A stretch of DNA of 64,000 bases from Nautilus pompilius (GCA_018389105.1 JACATO010000122.1:1821501-1885500); one strand, 5' to 3'; positions 25,785 to 37,899 are shown, numbered from the stretch's first letter. Notes: generated by a model from the sequence alone, not told the origin. Translations and numbers: made by a program.

Positions 25785-26228
25785 GTGCAAATATGTGCAT
25801 GTGCAGTGCTATCTCCTTAATCCTTTGAGTTAGGAAGCTCAAACATTGTAGGATGAGAACTCATTCCCATGGGGTGAAGATGTGCTATAGTGAGATTCCC
25901 AAAGACGTAACTGCGCATGCGCAAAACCAACCTTTTGATGCTTTAACTGGTTGACCTGAAAATTTAGAGATAGATCTGGCTTTGGATCCAGGTCAATCAG
26001 AGTCATACTGACATCCGATCACCAAATGCAATTCTGCACATGTGCAGGAGTGAACATGTGTTACAGTGTAATTTCCAAAGAAGCAACTATGTATGTGCAG
26101 AAGTAACTTTCTAACACTTTGATTGATCGATCTGAAATTTTACAGCCATATAACCTCGGGCCCAGGTTGGTCGTAATATAATCATATTAGAATCGAATCC
26201 CAAAGCATGAATCTGTGCATTTGCAGAA
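25785..26228 (+). repeat. Tandem ~176 bp units inside the Helitron
   Basis: Unit A (25876-26051) and unit B (26052-26227) align along their length. Both start GAA-ATGTG and continue with a CCAAAG block. Each then has a GCATGCGCA or TATGTGCAG block, a TTTGAT-(T/C)GA(T/C)CTGAAA block, a CCAGGT block, and end at a TGTGCA/TTTGCAG block. A partial earlier unit ends with TGTGCATGTGCAG at about 25794-25806. Tandem arrays inside Helitron ends are known in invertebrates. Here the units are diverged from each other. Confidence 0.7.
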
Positions 26229-26280
26229 CTACATTCTTAATCCTTTGACCAATGAAACTGTCTTTTTTACTTCAAAACAA

Positions 26281-26298
26281 TATATATATATATATATA
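26281..26298. repeat. (TA)9 microsatellite
   Basis: Pure TA run lying inside the Helitron between its tandem units and the helicase scrap. Confidence 0.9.
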
Positions 26299-26435
26299 CT
26301 CCTTTACACTCCAGAGTTTTTCCATTTGTTTTCCCTACGGATCATCCCCAAAATGCCGAAGCATAAGAAGTTCAAACCTCTCCAAGCCCAGGACATCCAT
26401 AAAGAGAGTGGCACGGTGGCAAGCAAGCCAAACAA

Positions 26436-26680
26436 CTGACACAACCTTTTAATTCAAGAGATTTCAATTCCCCATCCAACTCAGCTTTGCAGTGTCCATT
26501 AGCAAGGCTCAAGGACGATCCTTAAAGGCAGTTGGACTAAGTTTGACAACTCCTTGCTTCTCTCATGGCCAGCTTTATGTTGGATGCTCTCGTAGGTAAT
26601 GAAACAGATTTACATTACTTTGCACCAGACCAGGAACACTGTTCACAAAGAGGCTCCTTGATATAGTTATTTCATTTGTA
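26436..26680 (+). pseudogene. Helitron helicase C-terminal remnant (copy 2)
   Basis: The fragment reads [20 protein letters not shown] in one frame, running into [19 protein letters not shown], and then LYVGCSR with a shift. These match the C-terminal helicase motifs of RepHel proteins (the TINKAQGQ-like element, here SISKAQGR, and the [13 protein letters not shown] element). Stops follow within about 20 codons. The fragment resembles copy 1 near 2.7 kb but differs at many positions, so the two are independent insertions and not a recent duplication. It encodes no usable enzyme. It sits 135 bp upstream of the Helitron 3' terminus. Confidence 0.75.
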
Positions 26681-27332
26681 GTATTAGTGTTTATGTATGT
26701 ATATGTTATGTTTTTGTCTTTTAGGAAAATAAAAGTTTTGAAATAAATATTTTTTGTACTTATTTTTGTCAATTCTCAAATCCCACCCCCAAAATTTGCT
26801 GGGTATGTCTGCTAGTTATTAATAAAAGGAATGCATCAACATTTTAGTTAATACAATTTAAAATAGAAAACATTTAATATTTATTTAAAGATACTGGCAA
26901 TTTGTCAGTAAATACTACCAGTTTAATCATAATGTTACAGGTAACTTCTTTAAGAACGTGCATCAAAACTTCTTCAGCTACAAGAATTATTAAAGGACCA
27001 AACAAAAGTCAGCTTAAAAACAAACAAAAAAAAAAAAAAAGTTTTTTTGTTTGGTTAAATATTCTATTAAACATGCACAGACCAATAATGGTTAAATGGT
27101 TACCTGGGGACTGATTAGTAAAGATTTTTGAAACCATTATGTGCATAACAACAAATCATGAGATACATTTACATTTAAAAATCCATTAAACAATAGAGGG
27201 TCAGACTAGAGATAAATTCAATAAATGAAACATTCTTTTAAAAAAAGAGAGAGATTTGGAGTTAAAAAGAAAAGAAAGAAAGAAAAGAAAACATGCAATA
27301 AGGAAAAGAAATTCATGCAAACAATAGAACTA

Positions 27333-27494
27333 CAGTAAAACCTCTCTCCTGACAAAAGTCAGAATTGAGCTATCCACAAATTTTTTGCTTGGGCACCTTT
27401 TGCACATGCACATGTAAACATCTGGATTTAATGGATTCCCAGGATTAAGAGACACCACCCCCTCCTTTTAGTCCGTTAAATTGAGGCTTTACTG
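27333..27494. mobile_element. Short pogo/Tigger-like MITE (162 bp)
   Basis: The left end is CAGTAAAACCTCTCTCCTGA. The right end read inward is CAGTAAAGCCTCAATTTAAC. Identity is restricted to the outer 12 bases, with one mismatch. TA dinucleotides flank both ends (27331-27332 and 27495-27496). The interior is non-coding. The shared CAGTAAA start links it to the 25.0 kb element, but the interior differs. Confidence 0.7.
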
Positions 27495-30120
27495 TACATT
27501 GGTGGTTTAAGAACCAAAAAAAAAAAAAAAAACAATGGTGACATACATGTACTGTACATTGTATGAAGCAAATAAATCAAGATAACACATGCACAGAGTG
27601 TAAACTTGCAAAAAGAAAATGTACAGAAGAGGAAAGAAAGTTGCTATTTTAACAATTAAAACGTGTGTACATGTATTTCACCTGGCAAATCTTTCAAATT
27701 CAAAACCATCAGTTTGGGAAGTCTCTGATGACTACTATGGGATGGAAGCTGGAAAGAGGCCCTACCTGCAAGTAAAATACACCACAGTTGTTAGTTGCTT
27801 CAAAAATATCAAAAACTGTGATTTCTCTGAAGTGTTTAAGGAAGAAAAAAAAAACAGAAATATTAAAAAAAGAAAAATAATTCTAACAAAATCAAGCCCA
27901 AAATTACCCATAATGCATCAGTCAGTATTTAATCTAGCATATTTTGTTATGTACCATGCATTGTACTACATTATAATATTGTAAGATAACATCTACAACA
28001 AATAAAATATTGAAAGAAAAAAAAGAGGAGAGGAAATTGTGTACATAAGCGCGAATGTGCATTAAAAATTGATTTTTAAATTAATAAGAAAAGATTGGTG
28101 TTCATTAAAAAGTTTAGCTATGTATTTCCCTTATTTTAGTCTGTTTATATCATTAGATTTAATATTCAGTTATTTTTTTGACTCCTGATAACACCAAATC
28201 TATCTTAAAGTCAGACCCATATAACAGCCAGGAAGCGTGGCCTTTATGCATGGGTAAGAGGTGGCCATTTTGGTTATTTCTCATAATTATTTAACTTTGC
28301 ACAATGCAGATGCATGCACATTTAATGACACTTTTAATCTGCATTAATAGTTGTGCAACTTTTTTTTAAAAGATATAAGGTGATCTTTTTACAATGTATT
28401 TTTTAAAATGTACTGTAATAAATGCAATGGTATGCAAGCTCAATCCTTGCTACTTATCACTTTATTCTTTTCCATAATAGCTGGTGTTGAGCAAGCTTGC
28501 TGAGATTTGTAGCTATGCCAGTTTACAGCGGTGGAACAGAAAGCAGCAAATACAAGTGCTTATTTCAATGGGAGTTGATGAATGAGCGATCATGAATCAT
28601 GTACACGATAGCGATGAACAGAGTCACAAAATCGCTTGCTAACCCAACAAGAGATTCAACCAAAATTCATCTGCTATTTATTTATTGACGCAGCAACCAA
28701 AAAGTATGAAAAATATCTCTAAAGTCAAAATATATTTTTGTTGATATAAGAGCAGCAAAATTAATTACTGCAAAGGGCAAAGGTGTGTTTTTGCATTGCA
28801 TCATACAATAGCAATCTGACTAAAGGAACAATCTGTGCACGTTTTGTGTATGTGTACATGAGCATACACTGTTTCGTGTTGAATTCTTTACAAGTGTTTG
28901 GAGTCCTTTGTATTGGCTGACAAAGTGTTCTGTAAGTTGTTTTTTTTTTTTTTTTCAGAAAAATTGCATAGATTTTTGACTTCTCCAAAAGGTCATTTGG
29001 CCTCTAATTTCACATTCCAGGAAAGCAATGGCTGCTGTGTACAGTAGCAGAGATTTCCAAGAAAGTAGTTTATGTGGCTGCTGTGTCTGTTCCTTAAAGG
29101 TGGCAACTAAAACAGGTTTAACTGTATTAAAAAAAAAAAAACAAACTGGTTAAATAGAAATGACTAATACAAAAAATGCGAAATATGTAAATCCTATTCA
29201 GTCAATATTTCACGTTAGACATTTAGAAATCTTTAATACATAGATAAATTTGTGGTTAACAGTGACACACAGACAGGCAGACAGAAAAGGCAGGAACATT
29301 TTTTTTCTGTCAATGAAGAAACCTTAACTCTGAAATGTCAGCTACGATAAAAGCCCACCCAAAAGAGAAACACTTATTATTGTTGAAGAATCTGTATTTA
29401 AGGTATCAAAATTTAAAAAAAAAACATTTAAAAAGACACTAATGTCACTACAAACAACTTCAAATGTAACAAACTAGGAAAAACATGGCTACACAAGGAA
29501 TTCCTAGTAATGGTGTCAACTGGAAAACCATATTTTTTTTAAATTTGAAAACAAACTAATATCAGGCCAACACAACTAGAGAAAGAATAAATTTCACAAA
29601 AAGCGTTTTTTTTTTTCCTGGCAAAGCAACATAAACAAAACATGTCTCATCATCTGGCTTATTTCTCAGGATAATCAGAACTATCAAGTGCCTGAAAAGA
29701 TAACCACACTTAATAATATCATCTTACTGCTAGAAATATCTTAAAAAATTTTAGCCATAGGCGCATAACTTACAAATTAAGAAACCACACCACTGGTGTG
29801 AAACTTGTGTAGAACCTGTCTTATCAGATAAGGGGGTTGGTTACATTTTAATATTTTTCTTTTGAATGTTTGACACAGGAACTTAATATTTAATACACCT
29901 GATTAAAATTTTTTTGTTTGGAATATCCAGTATTCCTTTGAAACAAACAAACAAAAAGGAAATGCATATTTTTGGTGAGGAACAGTTTATCAAAGACACT
30001 CCAGCTATCTCTGCTCAGTAGAAACAGAATGAAGAGGTGGTTTAAAGTATGAAGAACAGTTGATGCTTATACTGTCAACATTAATACAACTTAGGAACAT
30101 TTCTGTTATCTGATATTGTG
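27495..30120. other. AT-rich stretch, one exon-like segment, no gene called
   Basis: Contains poly-A runs near 27516 and 28940 and no transposon domain. A forward 121-codon frame at 27619-27984 has a lysine-rich tail and no recognised domain. On the minus strand 27682-27765 is bounded by strong splice-site sequences (see findings). The remainder looks non-coding. Confidence 0.45.
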
Positions 30121-30129
30121 GAATTATTC

Positions 30130-30312
30130 TACCAATAAAAGCAGCATTAATTATCCTGCCCTGGTCAGTTTGTCTGATGATTAGACTCCTGGACAGTTTG
30201 GCATACATAATACTTCCTTGCTCTTTTTCACCAGTTGTTTTAGCTGGGTTTCCTCCCACATCTACAGATGAAATTTTCTAATAAGAAATCTCCCTGCCAA
30301 AGTTGTCTTCGC
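30130..30312 (+). repeat. tRNA-derived SINE-like repeat (copy B)
   Basis: Forward-strand body TTTTTCACCAGTTG, then GGGTTTCCTCCCACAT, then TTTCTAATAAGAAAT. This parallels the minus-strand body of the 40 kb copy in the same order. The 5' part (GGTCAGTTTGTCTGATGATT) is a decayed tRNA-like head. The minus-strand 84-codon frame here is a by-product of the repeat. Confidence 0.5.
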
Positions 30313-30815
30313 TGTAGAGGTTATTTCTGTTGATGAGACTGGGACTGGTGTATGATGAAATAATGTGCTTTCTCATACAAATTCAAAGATAGAAATTTCA
30401 GACAAATCTACTGAAGTATCCTAAACAATTATCAAAAATTATTTTTTTATCATTACAGTTTTAGCTTTTCATAATTGCTCTTTTGAAGAATTTCTATTAT
30501 TATTAAATAAGTCAGACTGAATTTCCTTCAAAATGACTAAAGGTTAAAACAATACCAGGAACAATCCCTGTATAATAATGTACAAAAAGTCAAAATCAAA
30601 CTTTTCCATGTATAAAAACAGCTAGACTAGTGAGGTTTCCTTCTGCCATGTGAAAAGTTTTCCTCCAGTTAGATCTCTCACAAATTTATTAGTTTGTTTC
30701 TGCTCATCAAAAAGTTGAATTTAGATATAAATGCCATAAAATAGTTTGCCAATTGTAAATAAATAGAGAAGAAAATGATAAAATGCAAATAATTTTAAAC
30801 AAATTAAACAAAATA
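30313..30815. other. AT-rich spacer, nothing recognised
   Basis: Short non-coding interval between a SINE-like copy and the mariner element. Confidence 0.6.
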
Positions 30816-30817
30816 AT

Positions 30818-32109
30818 GTGAGAGAGATTCAGAAATATGTATACAGACTTTAAATTTATGTATATTTAACACTTACATCACCAAATAAACAAAACTTTGT
30901 TATGTACATCAGTGAACATGTAAAAACAACATACAATGGTTATTTTGTGTCAAATATCCACCATTTACGTGCAAACATATGCACTACAATATTCTGAGAT
31001 AATATTGGCATACAATAGTGCAAATGAACTGTGATGTTGTGTACTTCCTGCTCAATTTTTCCTCCAAGTCTCGAGGTGTTCAAGGTTTAGCACCATACAC
31101 TTTGTCCTCCAGGACCTCTCCACAAGTAGATGTCTAGAGGTGTACGGTCAGGTGACCATGGAGGATATTCATTAGCAGTTCCATGACAACCTAACCACAT
31201 CCAAAAAACCTCCATATCAAGAAAGACTTAAACATCTGTGATAATATGTTGGTGCACCATCTTGCTGAAGGACAAACCTCAGAACCTCCATACAGACATC
31301 CAACAGCATCCTTACATAGCATTTCCAGATAATTTTCACCAATTAAAAAAGAACAGCCCAACAACGACACAAGAGCCCACAACCCACACTAACTTCTGGT
31401 AGGTTAACATCTTTCTCAAAGTATGTTTGAATTTTGCACTGCCCAAAACACAGTTGTGACATTTTGTGTGCTCATTCAGTTTGAATAATGCCTCATCAGA
31501 CCAAACTATCCTGTCCTCAAAATCACCACACTGATTGTGCATGTTAATGAACTGCTCACAGAACTATAATCTTTATCCAGATTATCTTTGTTCAGAGCAT
31601 TCAAAAGCCTAGGTATGTATGGTTTCCACTTCAATTTATGTGCACACTTATTTGGAGAAACATGGTACTTGATAATAACAGTTTCCACATTTTCAAGACT
31701 ACATAAAATCCAGAGTGGGAGGAAAAAGGAGAGTATTCACATTTTGGACAGTTCTGTGGTTTTCGAGTTTATGACTAAATGATAAATGTTTGAGTGTTAA
31801 TGTTCCATACTCTCTTAACCAGACACACACTGCACTTCCTTTACATTTTCATGCTTAAAATAACAGTAAAATGTTTTTCTTCTTTTCAAAACTTAAACCC
31901 TCAACATGGCAGGCGGAAGGCTTGTGTCTACGGGAAGTAATTGTTCAGGAAGTGTGCAACATTGTCTTATATCAAATGTTGGAAATTGCAAACACTTTGT
32001 TATGTACAAAAGTGAACATGGAAACAACATAAAGATGTATGTATTTAATGCAATGAGTATTAAAAATAGATATGTTCAAAGTATGTATACATATTTCTGA
32101 ATCACTCTG
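30818..32109 (-). mobile_element. mariner-family transposon, ~1.29 kb, inactive
   Basis: The outer inverted repeats are GATTCAGAAATATGTATACA at 30826-30845 and its near-perfect complement ending in CTGAATCACTC at 32107, with similarity over roughly 30 bases. The total length is that of a typical mariner. A transposase pseudogene fills the interior on the minus strand. A second pair of sequences, ACTTTGTTATGTACA followed by GTGAACATG, occurs just inside each end (30894-30933 and 31994-32031) in the same orientation. TA follows the right end directly; the left boundary is less clean, so the target duplication is not proven on that side. Confidence 0.85.
30945..31860 (-). pseudogene. mariner transposase pseudogene
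   Basis: The enzyme would cut and paste the element through a DDE/D RNase H-like domain. On the minus strand I read, across frames, KWKPYIPRLLNALN; DRIVWSDEALFKLNEH with HNCV; KDVNLPEVSVGCGLL; LRFVLQQDGAPTYYHR; then PPWSPDRTPLDIYLW. These carry the three catalytic aspartate positions (WSDEA, QQDGA, SPDxTPLD), all preserved as residues. A CSVCLVKRVW segment near 31840 may be the degraded N-terminus; the helix-turn-helix region seems partly deleted. At least three frameshifts and several stops make it non-functional. Several adjoining short minus-strand frames are pieces of this one gene. Confidence 0.88.
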
Positions 32110-35100
32110 TATAAGTCAATAAAAACTTCCCTGAAAGTTAGTTATCCTTCTACTTTTGTTTTACTCATCAAAACTGGTCTGAACAAAATTTACCCAACAG
32201 TGCATGTATACAGATTTATAAAAATTCCTAAGAATTTTGGAATGACCAATATCTCTCTCTCATTCTTTTTTTTTCTTCTTCTTTTACCATTTCCTTGTCT
32301 AATTGACTATGCAATTTCTTTTAAAACCAATGCTGCATGCGAATAGCCAAAGAGGAAAAAAACAACACAAAAATGCTAGCATACATTTATTAAACAAACA
32401 CGCTCCCAATATAAAACATTTTTTTCTTCTTTAAATCACTTTAAATCTGGCATTCTTGAGAATTTGGAAACAAAAAAGAAGCTTCTTTGCTAGATTCCAC
32501 ATACACAAACACACATTTTAAGCATTATAAATGAAAGTTCACTTCACTCACGTCTTCACAGATGTTGCTCTACACTATGCGACACATCCCACAATATTAG
32601 GAAGATGTGTTTTTATCGACACTAAAGCTGGTGCTGACTTCTTCATAAATGACTGCACAAAATCAAATAGCTTTTACTAGTAGTCGCCTTGTAGTTCATT
32701 TCAGAATTATATTTATTCACATCTTTTTCAAACGCTTTCTTCTAAGGATAGTTTTGTCTTTTATGCTGCTGCTGCTAAGCCAGACAGAGCTATTTATCCT
32801 GCTCTGTGGCTGTTGCCAATTTATGAAAAAGTGTGCACAAATGGCATGAAGTTTACCAAACGTTCTGCTTGGAAAGGAAGTGGCAAACAACAATGATATG
32901 AACCTTGGTAACTCGAAGTTCACAGGAGTGACTTTTTATTCAAGATTTTTGTCACACAAAACTATTTTAAATGCAAGATCAGATCTTTGGAAAAAATGTG
33001 AAATCAAGGAATAAATCTCACACGAGTCTTATAAAAGGTTGTTTGTTTTTGTTTTCTCTGTGTCGATATCAGACAGAATAAAAGCCAACAGCGCTCCACA
33101 TGGTTTAGTTTTGTCAGATGTTTTTCTCTGGCAATAGCACTGCTCATCTTTAATATGTAAAATATTCTGGAACTTATACAAATCCCTTTCTTCACTCACT
33201 ACCTCCAATATAAGTACTGTAATCAATTAGGTAACAAAGAAAAATGTTTTAAAAACTACTTGTTCATTGTCAGTGAATGGAAACTACTTTAATTCATTTC
33301 TGATGACTGACACCAAGAACAAAAAAGATCTTTAAACAATAGTAAGTATGAAAAAGCCATGTAATGTCATGATTACATGCCACACACAGATGGCTTTTGT
33401 CCAAAGTCTCATTTCAAAAATTACCCAAGTTACTTGAAATGCATCTCAAGCAAAAGGTACTGTGAAAATAGGAATCTTTAATTTCTAAAAATTTTAGTCA
33501 TACCTACATTATCAATAAAAGAAAGGGTACAAATGAAACTCTGATTAATAGTCTAGAATAAAGATAATTTTATGAAGTCATGAAAAAAAAATGCTAAATA
33601 AAATCAAAGTTCATTGTTTTAATAAAAGAAGTTTTCTGTAAAGTATCTGAATGCATGAAAATTATGTTTACAGCTCTTGTTTGTTTTTTTTTAGTATAAT
33701 ATATTTAGTTTTCAATCCAACCTCTGCTGCTGCATTTAAAATTGACTTTTTCACATTAAATAACTAATTAATTACAAGTCTCCTGCAGACAACAATCATC
33801 TCTACAATGGTAAAAGGGGTTGTGACAGACATTTAAACAGAAATGTTTCCGAAAACTCTAAGGAATTGTTACAAAAACACACATGCTTCCTTGGCCATAC
33901 ATCTGCTGGAATTCTAACGGAAAGAATTGAAAATAAATAATCTATGAAACCATCTGATCCAAACTCTATCAGTCAATGCATTAAAAACTTTACAATTTTT
34001 TTTTTAGAAAAAGAAAATCTTAAGCAAACCTGCCAAATTCAGTGAAATTCCAGATGAAACAAGTTTTCACAAAAGATAAAAAGTTAAGATAAATAATAAA
34101 TATTGCAACTTAAGTATAAAGATTATTAAATTCTCATTTTTCAAAACAGCGGGGGAAGGGGGTAGAAAAAAAATTGACTTGGAATTAATGATAAAAGGCA
34201 TTCTCTCGGAGATTATTAGCATTGTAAAATAGAATTACTTTCAGTTGTTTCAAATAGAAAACAAAACAAGTCCCTTCTTTTTGACAAACTAATTTTGGAA
34301 TTTAAAGGTTTCCAGACTATTAGTCTCCACTATAGCCATAAGCTACAAATTTATTAAAGTAAGATTTCATTCTGCTCCAAGACATCAAAATAAGTCACCA
34401 ATATTGAATTAGTATCCTGATATAATTGTATGTAGAAGATTTTTCTCCCACAATTGTACCTAAAATGACATTATTGCTAACTGGGAAGATATACAATTCC
34501 TTGGAAGGAAAGAACATCATCTTTCAAACCTTTCCAGGTTTCTTAAAGGTGAAGACTGTAAAAAAATCTGATTAACACCGAATCATGAGTTGGTAGTTGC
34601 TATATTTCAGTCACTCACTACGTTAAATATCCAAAAAGAAATTATTTATATTTAGCAGCTGCTGGATAGATTTTCTCTAAAACAAAGAAAGCATAAGGAG
34701 AAATCAATCCAAAGTGATAAAAAAAAGAAGAAAAGAAAAAAGGGTAGATATATAGGAAATGCAAGAAAACTTCAGTTTAATGGAGAATTTTCATATTAAC
34801 AATGGTAACAAATTTGTAACTGGCAACACAAAAATAAATAAATAATACCAGAGTTGCAATTTTATTAACTTTAATTGATGAACAAATTTTAACCTGTATA
34901 ATAAATTGTGATTTCACTTCAAATGCACAAACTGCAGGTTTGTTTCAACTCTCACAAACCTAAGATTCACTATTTAGAACATCATTCAAGTTGCAGCAGA
35001 TAAAGAAAAAAATGTATAAATAATATCTCCTAGGTAAGTCAAAGTGGCCAGAACAAAAAAATATGCAAAATGTAAATTATAAATATAAAAATTATGAATT

Positions 35101-36160
35101 TAGATGTTGAAATAAAAAACAAAAAAACAAATATGATTTAAACTGTAAAATTACTGAAACTTTTCGTCAAAGATACTAAACGATGCACGAACATCTATCC
35201 CTAGAGAGCCTGTATTACAGATGCTATCACATGTTAGAGCGAGGCAAGGAGGTTAGAACCATGAGAAACATAGCAAAGTAACACTCCGTTGACATTTCTT
35301 TTCCCCTTCAAAAAATTGGTGTCAGTTAGCTGCAATCAATGTGAAATATCCTAAACATGATAAAAAAAAAAAAAATTAATATTTGTAAATACAGCATTGC
35401 AGTTGGTGGCTAGAATCTTACACTGTAGCAATCACTGCTAAACCTCATGTTTCTGCTCTTAACTTAGACATTTCGCACACTCCCAGTGTTGTCTTTATTA
35501 TAACTCACAAAGCTGAGTTCAGATCACATCTGCATGAAACCAAATACAACATGCTCTGTTTCACATTCACATACCTGTTCACTTCTTTTCTTTTTAACAA
35601 ACTCTCTTCTATAAAATAGCATATATTTCTTCAAAATAATTAAATATTTACATAATCCCAAAAATATTATAAATATCCCAGGCACACTGTCTACTGTCAA
35701 AATGAAACAATAGCTGCAAACTAAACCGATTGTGTGCGCTATTATCTTACTGCCCTAAACGCACTTTAATTAAGCTTGTTTCACGCTCCTGTGATCATGG
35801 CTATACGATGCCGTGATTTATTAGACTTGTCCCATACTTTTAGCAATTTAAGTACATAGTATCCTTTGCTTGCATTCCACATTTACTTTGCTAATGAATA
35901 CTAGTCAAGAATGCTGGAGAAAAGTATGCTTTTCTTTATTAGTTCATTTTAATTTTTTTTTTGCATAGATATCAATTTCCACAAAACAGCAGAGAATACT
36001 GATGATTTCAAGCCAAGCGCATGCAACACAAAGTATTTAAAAGTCAGTTGTTGTAGAACAGCTTTGTGATTTTCAGTTCTAAAGTGTATTTTAAAATCAC
36101 AACAACAAACCATTAAAATACAGTATAATTATACATTAAATAAAAGATTTCAAAACAAAA
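32110..36160. other. AT-rich stretch, no gene recognised
   Basis: About 4 kb without a transposon domain or clear repeat family. Microsatellite content is low. Short overlapping frames on both strands near 32650-32920 and 33000-33230 have ordinary sequence complexity but no recognisable domain. Function unknown. Confidence 0.5.
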
Positions 36161-36165
36161 TGTCT

Positions 36166-36380
36166 TCGTCCTTTCTAGCAGATATTAGAAACAGCCAGTG
36201 GTTAGTCTATTGGACTGCCAGCCCGAGTTTGATTCCTGATCAGGACCAACTTGTTTTAGTTCACCTCCCTGGCATGGTTTCTGCACCAATCAATCATGTA
36301 GGCTTCATCCCACATACTGAGTGCCAGGTAACACGAATAACCACGGCACTATGCTCCTTTAAAGAATCTGGTAAATAAAA
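36166..36380 (+). repeat. tRNA-derived SINE-like repeat (copy C)
   Basis: The head has CAGTGGTTAGTCTATTGGAC in A-box position and GAGTTTGATTCCTGATC in B-box position, about 30 bases apart as in a tRNA gene. The downstream body is GACCAACTTGTTTTAG, then CTTCATCCCACAT. A 72-codon forward frame across it is fortuitous. The tRNA-like part lacks a convincing cloverleaf after the B box, so it is a SINE and not a tRNA gene. Confidence 0.6.
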
Positions 36381-37595
36381 CAAACAAAAGAAAAAAAATT
36401 TCATGTCCGAATCACCATCTTGGAAGAACCTTGCCATCCACCAAGCACTTGTTAAGGCCAGTATCGAGTTATGACACTTACAGACAGAGAATAGCATTTC
36501 ATATGTATTGAAAAAAATTAATTGAATAAAAATATACACTGACACTATCCCATCCCCAACAGCAAGCAATTAAGCAACAACAACAAAAAAAAAGCATTGA
36601 AGTTAACAGAAATAAGTGTGATATTTCTTTTATGCCAAAATTAATTTTAATACAAATAAGAATATTTTAATCATCTTCACAAATTTCTTTGCCTCGGTTT
36701 TTATCTGATGACTAATTATTTTGCTTTCAGCAAGTGCAAAAATATGTATTTTTAAAAATTTGTTTTGTTATCATAATAACAAAATCCTATACATTATATA
36801 AAATGCATCTAAACCAACAATAATTTCTACTAAGACAAATAAATGAAGCTTAGGTGATTCTAACAACAGATTTCTGTATATTTAAAGAAAAATTTTTTTA
36901 TTATTAATGTGTGTCAAAAATTCCAATAAAGTTGCCAGTCTTTGTTGAAAAGTCAATGATATGGGTGTAAACTGCTAACCCGAAAGACAGATTAAGAGAA
37001 TTGAACTCAATGTATCTGCAAAATCAGTTCTAGTGCTTATAAATAAAACATTTTTCAAAAAGTAAAATCAATTAATATAGCTTAAAAATTATTTTAATCT
37101 GCTTATCAGCATTCCATAATCTATTACAGTAATGGCTATGCAACTTATTAATTAGTGCTGGAACAAGCTAACAGTGTCTTCTGTCTGATATTAACCAGTC
37201 CTTGTTATTGTGGTGGTTGAATGAGACAGAATGTGAAGCCTTGCACACTGCTTAGAAAAGGAATAATGGCACCTTGTAAAAATATACACTTTTCAGAAAT
37301 TACAGAACATTTCAGAATAGATAAAATATGACAAAGCAGCTAGGTAAGACAAATACTTGTAGATATATATATATATACACACACAATATGTATATCTATA
37401 ACTTGTGTTCTTTTTATATGAAATCTGTCAAACAGTACAGAAAAAGACCTGTGGGTTATGATAAATGCTACTTTAATCCAGCAATTCATCAAAATTTGAT
37501 AGAATAATTTTTTTTTTTTTTAAAATTCTAATGCCAAACTAATCTAACTAAAATAAAAATAGACTAAAATTAATATTGTTATTCCTTACAATTGT
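36381..37595. other. AT-rich spacer, nothing recognised
   Basis: Contains an (AT)n(AC)n compound microsatellite at about 37362-37385 and poly-T near 37510. Confidence 0.6.
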
Positions 37596-37599
37596 TGTT

Positions 37600-37895
37600 G
37601 GTATAGTCAGTCTCAACATTGGAGACTGACACTGGTAAGAGAATGTGCTGCCATGGTTGGTTATCTGTTAGTGCGTGATTGATGCCTATTCTGTGCCACA
37701 AGGAACCCAGCACTTACAACTTTGACAAGGAACTCTAATAAAACTTTTCATTTTTAGATATGGGAACAAACTAGAGTTCCTGGAGACACTGACACAACTG
37801 ACAGATGAAGCAGAGCATGGTCCCAGCCAAAGATTGACCCCTGACAATTTGATTCTGGCAATCCAGCGACCTGCTCATTCCTTAATCATTAAAGC
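37600..37895 (-). repeat. tRNA-derived SINE-like repeat (copy D)
   Basis: On the minus strand a head with GAGCAGGTCGCTGGATTGCC and GGGGTCAATC is followed, after about 100 bases, by GAGTTCCTTGTCAAAGTTG and GTGCTGGGTTCCTTGTGGCA. The last two blocks recur almost unchanged in the forward-strand copy at 44.9-45.0 kb (TTTCCTTGTCAAAGTC, then GTGCTAGGTTCCTTGTGGCA). That recurrence is the main evidence for a dispersed family. A GACTGAC-ATTGGAGACTGAC motif marks the far end near 37610-37630. Confidence 0.6.
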
Positions 37896-37899
37896 AGAA

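Larger units (their letters stand above)
25660..26815 (+). mobile_element. Non-autonomous Helitron with helicase remnant
   Basis: The 3' end reads GCTGGGTATGTCTGCTAG at 26798-26815, followed by T. That matches the CTRR-T terminus of Helitrons, which insert between A and T without target duplication. A weak CCCA/TGGG stem precedes it. The body holds tandem ~176 bp units (25876-26227) and a scrap of the Pif1-like helicase (26436-26680), in the order expected with coding sequence before the 3' end. No Rep domain is present, so this is an internally deleted, non-autonomous copy. The 5' end is uncertain; 25660 is an estimate from where repeat-like sequence begins. Confidence 0.65.

Noticed and set aside
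27710..27775. Plus-strand resemblance to a G-patch core (FGK-x-MGWK-x-G)
   Set aside because: The glycine-rich GLG part is absent and a stop follows directly; the match is a few residues and probably chance.
36166..36240. Possible tRNA gene
   Set aside because: A- and B-box-like strings are present, but no acceptor or T-stem pairing is convincing and a SINE-type body follows. It is better explained as a tRNA-derived SINE head.
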